A DNA stretch of 14,400 nt, from the NCBI GenBank assembly GCA_002498205.1, contig DAGQ01000117.1, positions 1-14,400 on the forward strand, written 5' to 3'. Within the stretch, counting starts at the first letter, position 1. Each line of letters opens with the position of its first letter. The stretch is from Euryarchaeota archaeon UBA596. GTDB lineage: Archaea; Thermoplasmatota; Poseidoniia; Poseidoniales; Poseidoniaceae. The position numbers were made by a program, and so were the translations under genes. Below the pieces are notes generated by a model, which saw nothing but the letters and a program-made list of their open reading frames with translations, was not told where the DNA came from and made no database searches. Of the stretch, positions 7,534 to 12,815 are shown one piece after another.

Positions 7534-8175
7534 TCATATGTTGAAATCTATTTCATCATCCCTCTTAGGCCCTCTTGGAACGGGTGATTTTGATTCTCTT
7601 AAATTTAAATTTTTAATTTCATTTGCTGACCTAGTTAATCCTCTACGAACCCTGCCTACTTGATCTGAATGTTGAAAGGACATGGTTTCAGGCAAAATCA
7701 ATGCTGCTAAAGCAACGCCGTGATGATCAGGACCTGCAGTTACCTCATCGACTGCTATATCAAATTCAATCACTTCTAAATCCCTACTTGCTAATTTATT
7801 TCTAAAATTCTTTCTCAATAATTCATCAGTAACCATTGAATCATGTTGAGTAGAAAGTGATGCTGTAATTGAACATTCATCCCCTTCAGGAGTTTTACAA
7901 TGTGCCCAAGCAACTCCTGCAGAAGCAACTCCTCCATCAAAAGAGTAAGCTATTGCTAAATGACATTCTACTAAACTCCCCATAGGCAATAGTTCTGGAG
8001 CTATTGGTTCAAAACCCATAGGTAACATTGCACCCTCAACTCGAATCAATCTTGCATCACCTAGTCCTAACTCTACAAGACCTTGATCGTAAGCATCTTC
8101 CTGATTCTCTCCCCAAGGAGCTACAGCCGTCATCAGCCAACCAGGACAGCTAGAGATATTTGGACCTCTCATCAT
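7534..8175 (-). CDS. Pyruvoyl-dependent arginine decarboxylase homologue lacking the cleavage serines
   Basis: 213 residues aligning along most of their length with PdaD, which self-cleaves at a Ser-Ser pair to make its pyruvoyl group and decarboxylates arginine to agmatine. Matching stretches are GLGDARLIRV (37-46), LLPMGSLVE (62-70), GGVASAGVAWA (about 80-90) and the late IAVDEVTAGPDHHGVALAALIL (about 137-158). At the cleavage point, where active enzymes read ISSIMPP or VSSIFPP, this protein reads VEGAMLP: E47-G48 replace Ser-Ser. The region matching catalytic Glu109 of the Methanocaldococcus enzyme also lacks a Glu (ITASLS). Self-processing by the known route therefore looks impossible. 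The last 30 residues are a basic, Pro-containing extension. It may be a structural or regulatory paralogue, or have another activity; I give no gene symbol. A second ATG follows immediately (8170-8172). Confidence 0.78.
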   Translation of the reverse strand: MMRGPNISSCPGWLMTAVAPWGENQEDAYDQGLVELGLGDARLIRVEGAMLPMGFEPIAPELLPMGSLVECHLAIAYSFDGGVASAGVAWAHCKTPEGDECSITASLSTQHDSMVTDELLRKNFRNKLASRDLEVIEFDIAVDEVTAGPDHHGVALAALILPETMSFQHSDQVGRVRRGLTRSANEIKNLNLRESKSPVPRGPKRDDEIDFNI

Positions 8176-8198
8176 GTAACGGGTAATGTTAGGGGTTC

Positions 8199-8522
8199 AT
8201 GAATGCACCCACCCTCACACCCACAATGTTGTTTGACAAATCACGAATCAAATATTTCTTAATCATGAGTCAAACCATAATAATAATCGTTTCGATTTTT
8301 AAAATCATTAATGCTCAAAATGAAACATACTGGATTTTAACAATCGTACTGTCGTCTTTAATCTTTATTTTTATCTTTTCACTTTTTGAAGAAAAAGAAA
8401 ATATAAAAAGCTCTACTTCCAAAGAAAATATAACAAAAAAAGGATTGGAAATAGAACTTAAAGATACAAAAAAAGATGATATACCCGATGTTTTAGAAGA
8501 TGGTTGGGATTTACCACTTTAA
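8199..8522 (+). CDS. Small two-helix membrane protein with acidic tail, unknown
   Basis: I do not recognise this 107-residue protein. Two membrane segments are visible: about residues 18-38 (KYFLIMSQTIIIIVSIF) and 43-63 (TYWILTIVLSSLIFIFIFSLF). A Lys/Glu-rich tail follows, ending in an acidic, tryptophan-bearing motif DDIPDVLEDGWDLPL that may be a contact site. The start is uncertain. The ATG at 8199 leaves only 23 bases to the divergent gene and adds a Thr/Pro-rich leader; the ATG at 8226 (M10) would give a more usual 50-base gap. The stop ends exactly one base before the fttA stop codon, with no intergenic DNA. The gene is supported mainly by its coherent topology. Confidence 0.62.
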   Translation: MNAPTLTPTMLFDKSRIKYFLIMSQTIIIIVSIFKIINAQNETYWILTIVLSSLIFIFIFSLFEEKENIKSSTSKENITKKGLEIELKDTKKDDIPDVLEDGWDLPL

Positions 8523-10427
8523 CTAAAATAATCTAATTGTTTCTAGATTTTGGGGTGAATAAGACCTAACCTTGTATTTTTCTCTAAGTGCTCTACCTAA
8601 TTCACTACATTTCCTATAATCGCCATGATGGCAGACAATAGCATTAGGTTTAGGATTTAATTGATCTACAAAATCTAGTAACTGTTTTCTATCTGAATGG
8701 CCACTAAACCCATCTATTGTGATATATTCACAGTTTACTTCTAAATTTATTGTTTCACCTTCATAAAACATTTGAACTTCACTAAAGCCTTTTTGAAGTC
8801 TCCTCCCAATAGTCCCCTCTGCTTGGTAACCAACAAAACATAAAGCATTTCTCTCATTTGCAGCCCAATGCCTAAAATAAGTCATCACAGGGCCTCCATT
8901 TAACATTCCACTAGTTGCTAAAACAATACAAGGAGATGGATCAATCAATAAAGACTCCCTCATCTCCCTACCCTGAACTTTTCTAAACCATGGAGCACTA
9001 AAGGGATTATTTTCATCATCCTTTAGTATTGAGTTTTTTAAATCCCGTGTTAAAAAATCTGGATGTGAAGCATGTATAGCAGTAGCTTCTTGTATCATTC
9101 CATCCAAATATACAGTACAGGGTTTAATTTCTCCACTTCTAAATAACTCATCAATAGCAATCATCACTTCTTGACTTCTACCCACTGCAAAAACAGGTAA
9201 AATCATTTTACCATTCCTTCCAAGTGTTCTTTTGATAATCTCTTGCAATTCAGATGTTGCTTCTAGACGTGAAGGTTGGAAATCTCCTTGTGCACCATAT
9301 GTAGATTCTATTACTAATGTTTCACATCTTGGAAATTTTACATTAGCTGCATCAAATAACCAACTTTTTTCAAATTTAGAATCGCCAGTAAATACAATAT
9401 TATGTTTTCCTTCACCTATATGGAAATGACATGCAGAAGATCCTAAAATATGTCCAGAATTTGACATCGTCATTTTTATGTCTGGAGTTATATCAGTTGT
9501 TTCTTTCCAATTTACATCAATCACATGTTTCATGGCTTCTCGGACATGTTCCATCTCATAAGGGGGGGATTTACCCTCAATCCCAGCAACTTTAAGATAA
9601 TCAGATTGTAAAATTAACATCATATCTCTTGTTGGCGGAGTACAATAAACAGGCCCCTTAAATCCATATTTGAATAATACTGGTAACATTCCGGCATGAT
9701 CTAGATGGGCATGAGTTAAAACTACAGCATCAATTTTTTCTAAAGGTAAAGCTTCTGGTGCATTAAAATAAGGTAAAGGGTCTGTAGTTGATGCAATATT
9801 TACGCCTACATCAATCATAACTCTAGATTCATTAGTTGTAATTAAATGGCAAGCCCTTCCAACTTCTCTATAGGACCCCAAAGCAGTTAATCTACCCCAA
9901 GAAGAACCTGATAGTTTTGGTCTGAAGATATTCCTTCCGAAATCACGTAATAATTTTCTTCTTTCTTCTGCATGAGATTTTCTAAAACCTCTGATATCAA
10001 CAACAGTCTTACTTTTCAAAGAAGGCGTCCTCTCTACTTTGACAATCCACCCTATTTTATCTCTCAATTTAGTGATGTTTTCTCCTCTTCTACCAACTGC
10101 CGTACCTGGTTCATCACAAGTCAATGTCAATTCAGAAAAACATGGATCAAAATAAAATTCATTTAGTCCGGCGTCTTCAGGAATAATAGATTTTATCTCA
10201 CTTATTGAATCTTCCTCAGATAATAAGATACTTTCATCAGGCCTAATTACCACTCTTCTTTTAATCGCTTTTGCAATTTCTCCTGTCAAACCGCTTCTAG
10301 ATCCAAACCTTTCTGGTTCATTAGTTACTATTGCAACTGTTGCTGCCTCTAAATCAACTTTATACTCTAAATCTTTAGGAACCATTTTTGATATTTTACT
10401 TTTTACTTCATGAAAACTAAGCCTCAT
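8523..10427 (-). CDS. fttA: Transcription termination factor FttA (aCPSF1), KH and beta-CASP ribonuclease
   Basis: Archaeal homologue of CPSF73. It cleaves nascent RNA at U-rich sites and drives factor-dependent termination by RNA polymerase. The 634 residues match the family. The N-terminal 150 residues are the KH-like region, with a GxxG-type loop VGRRGEN at 111-117. A metallo-beta-lactamase core follows: LTHAHLDHAG (the HxHxDH zinc motif at about 239-244), GHILGS (about H326), FTGDSKFE (about D349) and ESTYG (about 373). The beta-CASP part has SGMLNGGPV (about 505), GFSGHSD (about 575) and CHHGD (about 600), so all catalytic motifs are intact. The start is fixed by GGTGAT-N3-ATG. psmB ends 66 bases upstream on the same strand; psmB-aCPSF1 adjacency is also known in methanogens. 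Several gene ends in this window overlap or abut, where such a nuclease would matter. Confidence 0.96.
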   Translation of the reverse strand: MRLSFHEVKSKISKMVPKDLEYKVDLEAATVAIVTNEPERFGSRSGLTGEIAKAIKRRVVIRPDESILLSEEDSISEIKSIIPEDAGLNEFYFDPCFSELTLTCDEPGTAVGRRGENITKLRDKIGWIVKVERTPSLKSKTVVDIRGFRKSHAEERRKLLRDFGRNIFRPKLSGSSWGRLTALGSYREVGRACHLITTNESRVMIDVGVNIASTTDPLPYFNAPEALPLEKIDAVVLTHAHLDHAGMLPVLFKYGFKGPVYCTPPTRDMMLILQSDYLKVAGIEGKSPPYEMEHVREAMKHVIDVNWKETTDITPDIKMTMSNSGHILGSSACHFHIGEGKHNIVFTGDSKFEKSWLFDAANVKFPRCETLVIESTYGAQGDFQPSRLEATSELQEIIKRTLGRNGKMILPVFAVGRSQEVMIAIDELFRSGEIKPCTVYLDGMIQEATAIHASHPDFLTRDLKNSILKDDENNPFSAPWFRKVQGREMRESLLIDPSPCIVLATSGMLNGGPVMTYFRHWAANERNALCFVGYQAEGTIGRRLQKGFSEVQMFYEGETINLEVNCEYITIDGFSGHSDRKQLLDFVDQLNPKPNAIVCHHGDYRKCSELGRALREKYKVRSYSPQNLETIRLF

Positions 10428-10430
10428 TTA

Positions 10431-10436
10431 ATCACC
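10431..10436 (-). promoter_or_regulatory. Ribosome site GGTGAT for fttA
   Basis: GGTGAT lies exactly three bases before the ATG and is fully complementary to the anti-Shine-Dalgarno ATCACC. It implies that fttA is translated from an mRNA with a leader, in line with co-transcription from psmB. Confidence 0.7.
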
Positions 10437-10460
10437 TTATCCCAAATCTAAACCCACTTT

Positions 10461-10489
10461 GGAGTTGCCCTAAAGGCGGGCCAGCCGGG
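10461..10489. other. GC-rich patch between psmB and fttA
   Basis: 21 of 29 bases are G or C, against about one third in the surroundings. It contains GCCC (10467-10470) and GGGC (10478-10481) as a short hairpin with a 7-base loop, plus a second cluster ggccagccggg. No ORF, tRNA or C/D-box signal is seen in it. It could be a processing or pausing element in the psmB-fttA transcript, but only composition and a weak hairpin support this. Confidence 0.35.
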
Positions 10490-10493
10490 AAAT

Positions 10494-11123
10494 TTATTTT
10501 AAAGATGCAATAATTTTATCAACTTCAGCATCAGAAAGTAAAACAAAGCCTTCTGACTGAGTAATGTATGCTAAATCCATTCCGTTTCCAGATGCTGCAT
10601 CTCTTTGTCCGGAAGCAAGTAATGCTCTTGCTGCCAATTTAATAGCATCATTTTTATTCATGCCTTCACGAAAACCGTCTTCTAAAACACCATACATATA
10701 GGGTGAACCTGAACCTGTTGCACAATAAACATCAGGGATTGAACCTCCAGCGCCATCAATACTATACACGCTAGGGCCTGAATCATCAACACCAACAATT
10801 AACAATTGAACCCAATAAGGTCTCCCCAACAAGATATTTGCAGTTAATGTTGCTGCTCCTTTTACAGTCATCGAATGACCTCTTTTCAACTGATAAAGAG
10901 TAGTTTCGGCGTTTAATGTTCTAGATAAACTTTGAGCATGACCTACAAGACCTGCAGTTGTCAGTGCTAGATTCGGAGCTATTTTGAATAATTTTTGAAC
11001 ACTTTTATTTGCTATAAAATGACCCATTGTTGCTCTATGATCTGCACCAACAACTACTCCGCCATCATAACATATTCCTAAGGTACTAGTTCCTGTCTTT
11101 AATTTATCCATAGTTGATTCCAT
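10494..11123 (-). CDS. psmB: Proteasome beta subunit
   Basis: Catalytic subunit of the archaeal 20S proteasome, a threonine protease in the inner rings of the barrel. The start at 11123 gives a short propeptide (MESTMDKLKTG, 11 residues) cleaved before Thr, as in the family. From mature Thr1 (TSTLGI), the catalytic residues fall at the expected numbers: Thr1, Asp17 (GADHRAT) and Lys33 (SVQKLFKI). Downstream are AGLVGHAQSLSR, YWVQLLIVGVD, SIDGAGG, TGSGSPYMYGVLE and QRDAASGNGMD. The frame is open to an ATG at 11192 that would add 23 residues, but GGTGAT three bases before the inner ATG and the short propeptide of relatives favour 11123. It is followed by fttA, with no T-tract between them. The alpha subunit is not in the window. 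Confidence 0.95.
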   Translation of the reverse strand: MESTMDKLKTGTSTLGICYDGGVVVGADHRATMGHFIANKSVQKLFKIAPNLALTTAGLVGHAQSLSRTLNAETTLYQLKRGHSMTVKGAATLTANILLGRPYWVQLLIVGVDDSGPSVYSIDGAGGSIPDVYCATGSGSPYMYGVLEDGFREGMNKNDAIKLAARALLASGQRDAASGNGMDLAYITQSEGFVLLSDAEVDKIIASLK

Positions 11124-11126
11124 TAT

Positions 11127-11132
11127 ATCACC
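11127..11132 (-). promoter_or_regulatory. Ribosome site GGTGAT deciding the psmB start
   Basis: GGTGAT followed by ATA and ATG at 11123 copies the arrangement before fttA and zpr1. It selects this ATG over the one 69 bases upstream. Confidence 0.72.
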
Positions 11133-11164
11133 AGAACGAGCCACTAATTTGATGATGCTCTTAT

Positions 11165-11184
11165 CCACCCCTGTACAGAGGTGG
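11165..11184. promoter_or_regulatory. 20-base palindrome in the psmB leader
   Basis: CCACCCCTGTACAGAGGTGG is an inverted repeat with one mismatched pair (C11170 opposite A11179), centred on GTAC. In RNA of the minus strand, the psmB direction, the mismatch becomes a U-G wobble, so CCACCUCU and AGGGGUGG form an unbroken 8-pair stem with a GUAC loop. It sits 42 bases before the psmB ATG in the divergent gap with the plus-strand gene at 11228. It could be an operator for a dimeric regulator or a leader hairpin. Confidence 0.5.
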
Positions 11185-11199
11185 TTTATCAACCCGACG

Positions 11200-11206
11200 A
11201 ATAAAG
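11200..11206 (+). promoter_or_regulatory. Weak TATA-like box for the gene at 11228
   Basis: AATAAAG lies about 25 bases before the ATG at 11228. On the other strand the same bases read CTTTATT and could equally serve psmB, giving a leader that includes the palindrome. The match is weak on both readings. Confidence 0.28.
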
Positions 11207-11227
11207 TAGACTAAAAAAGTCAGATTT

Positions 11228-11779
11228 ATGGGTGATTTGAACAAAAGGATTGAAGACTCATCATCAAACAGGCATGACGTGGATGATGACAAACAGTCTA
11301 AACTTCCATTCGGGGAAGAGGACATTAATGCACTATTTGATGCAGAAGAAATGAAAGATAGCCAAGCCATCAAACCATTTTCAAAAGCTCCTTTGAAAGG
11401 CGTTGTTATGCCAAGTTTAAGCAGCAATACCAAACCAGTTAAAAAAACAAATATTATTTATCATGATTTAGGTTTACTTTATCCTAATGCAAATATTTCA
11501 AACAAAGAAGGATTCATCATACATCGGGCAAATTTACTTGGAAGTGAGGGAGTTTTTCAATTATTTAATTGGGTAGCAGATGGAGATATTAGTGTCGTAG
11601 ATCTAAAGGATATTTTATCTGAGGACAATACGCTATCCGAAATTATTTCTAAACTAAATCAATTTGTGATTGAGGATTTAGGTGGAGAAATACTACAATT
11701 ATCTGAAACTAGATTACTTATTTTACCCCCCTCTTGCAAAGGCATGAAAGGTCTTGAAGATGAGGCTTTCATGAATTAA
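11228..11779 (+). CDS. Unknown acidic protein upstream of zpr1
   Basis: I do not recognise this 183-residue protein. The first 70 residues are polar and low in hydrophobics, likely disordered (DSSSNRHDVDDDKQSK, then EEDINALFDAEEMK). The rest looks folded: an aromatic strand-rich part (TNIIYHDLGLLYPNANISNKEG), helices (GVFQLFNWVADGDISVVDLKDIL..LSEIISKLNQFVIEDL) and a closing hairpin (GGEILQLSETRLLILPPSC). The helix-helix-hairpin order of the last 80 residues could be a winged helix, a visual impression only. There is no signal peptide or membrane helix. The start suits a leaderless transcript. The stop lies 9 bases before the zpr1 ATG and overlaps the spacing to its ribosome site, so the two genes are very likely co-transcribed. 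Confidence 0.75.
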   Translation: MGDLNKRIEDSSSNRHDVDDDKQSKLPFGEEDINALFDAEEMKDSQAIKPFSKAPLKGVVMPSLSSNTKPVKKTNIIYHDLGLLYPNANISNKEGFIIHRANLLGSEGVFQLFNWVADGDISVVDLKDILSEDNTLSEIISKLNQFVIEDLGGEILQLSETRLLILPPSCKGMKGLEDEAFMN

Positions 11780-11785
11780 GGTGAT
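11780..11785 (+). promoter_or_regulatory. Ribosome site GGTGAT for zpr1-like gene
   Basis: GGTGAT, three bases, then ATG at 11789. It directly follows the stop of the upstream gene and has the same spacing as in psmB and fttA. Confidence 0.7.
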
Positions 11786-11788
11786 TTA

Positions 11789-12349
11789 ATGCAAGAATCT
11801 CCAATAGAATCTTCTTGCCCCGTTTGTGGTGATGAAAATAGTTTGAAAATGATTGCACACTCTACACAAATTGCATACTTTGGAGAGCATACACAAATTA
11901 CACTTTCATGCTCTACTTGTGGATTTAGACAAACAGATTTTATTCCTGCAGAAGGAAAAATTCCTGGAGTTTGGACTTTAGAAATCTCTTCTGTTGATGA
12001 TTTAAATGCTAGAGTTGTCAGAGGTTCGAACTGTACTGTAGAAATTTCTGAATTAGATTTAGCTGTTTACCCTGGAATTCATTCTTCTGGATATGTTTCA
12101 AATGTTGAAGGAGTAATAAATAGATTCGTTGATGCTATAAATATCACAAAAAATCAATTAAACCCTGAAGAAAAAAATGATCTTGAAAAATGTAATTCAC
12201 TCCTAGAAAATATAAGTAATATGATCGGGGGGAAAATACCAATAAAATTAACTCTAATATTTTCTGATCCCATGGGGCATTCTAAAATACTTCATGAAAA
12301 TGCTATTTTCAGAGAACTTTCTGAAAAAGAAGTTGAAGATTTACTTTAA
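11789..12349 (+). CDS. ZPR1-related zinc-finger protein
   Basis: 186 residues with one ZPR1 module, as in archaeal single-domain relatives of eukaryotic ZPR1 (which has two modules and acts with translation elongation factor 1A as a folding factor). The zinc finger is C10-PVC13 with C41-STC44, the second followed by GFRQTDFIPAEGK as in the family. The A/B domain shows DDLNARVVRGSNCTVEISELDL, a PG..SSGYVSNVEGVINRF stretch and the late FSDPMGHSKI (compare DPSGNS in eukaryotic members). The function of archaeal ZPR1 is not well defined; an elongation-factor link is inference. The start is fixed by GGTGAT-N3-ATG. The 3' end overlaps the converging pyrophosphohydrolase gene by 9 bases. Confidence 0.9.
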   Translation: MQESPIESSCPVCGDENSLKMIAHSTQIAYFGEHTQITLSCSTCGFRQTDFIPAEGKIPGVWTLEISSVDDLNARVVRGSNCTVEISELDLAVYPGIHSSGYVSNVEGVINRFVDAINITKNQLNPEEKNDLEKCNSLLENISNMIGGKIPIKLTLIFSDPMGHSKILHENAIFRELSEKEVEDLL

Positions 12350-12718
12350 AAATTGTTTAAGATTTGGAGGCTTCCAATCATCAGGCTTTACAACTTTTCC
12401 ATCATCTCTTTTCAAAACCTTACCATCAACTAATTTAGCCATATTTGAACGGTGAATTTCAGAAAAAGCATCATCAATTACATGTTGTAATCCGTGATTA
12501 AGCACGCTTCCTGCCAAGATGTAGGCTATATCACCCAAAGCATCTAAAATTTCTAATAAATCTCCACTTCGAACTGCATCTGCATATTCCTGAACTTCTT
12601 CTTCAAGTAGTCTTATTCTTAATTCACCTAATTCTTTTTCACCCAAAGTGGGGGATTGTGAATAAGGTATCTCAAATGCTTCATTAAAATCTTTTAGCAT
12701 ATCACATTCAAAGCGCAT
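12341..12718 (-). CDS. MazG/PRA-PH-like nucleotide pyrophosphohydrolase
   Basis: 125 residues of the all-alpha NTP pyrophosphatase superfamily (MazG, phosphoribosyl-ATP pyrophosphohydrolase and relatives), which remove pyrophosphate from nucleotides with Mg2+. The metal motifs are visible: EEEVQEY at 39-45 (E40, E41, E44) and EILDALGDIAY at 56-66 (E56, D59, D63), the expected ExxE...ExxD pattern. The tail F-SEIHRSNMAKL..GKVLKRDDGKVVKPDDWKPPNL is typical of the phosphoribosyl-ATP pyrophosphohydrolase-like phage/archaeal subgroup, so a house-cleaning or dNTP role is more likely than histidine synthesis. No histidine genes are nearby. The start is the only upstream ATG in frame that keeps the fold. 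An AATTTATTT stretch at 12757-12765 could be its TATA box, leaving a short leader. Confidence 0.85.
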   Translation of the reverse strand: MRFECDMLKDFNEAFEIPYSQSPTLGEKELGELRIRLLEEEVQEYADAVRSGDLLEILDALGDIAYILAGSVLNHGLQHVIDDAFSEIHRSNMAKLVDGKVLKRDDGKVVKPDDWKPPNLKQFLK

Positions 12719-12815
12719 AACAGGTGCTGATAAAGGTAGGTCTTAGAATTAGCGCAAATAAATTGAAACAAATTTGAATCTACTATTCCCTACCAACTAT
12801 CTAGTAAAAATTATA

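Noticed and set aside
8206..8226. C-tract region (three CCC tracts) as a possible G-quadruplex or i-motif on the minus strand
   Set aside because: Only three tracts of three are present and the fourth needed for an intramolecular quadruplex is missing.
11124..11192. Upstream extension of psmB to the ATG at 11192
   Set aside because: It would give a 34-residue propeptide, long for archaeal beta subunits, and runs through the palindrome; the inner ATG has a GGTGAT site at the standard distance.
11161..11433. Minus-strand ORF of 90 codons
   Set aside because: It is antisense to the gene at 11228, Ser-rich by reverse reading of acidic codons, and covers the psmB leader.
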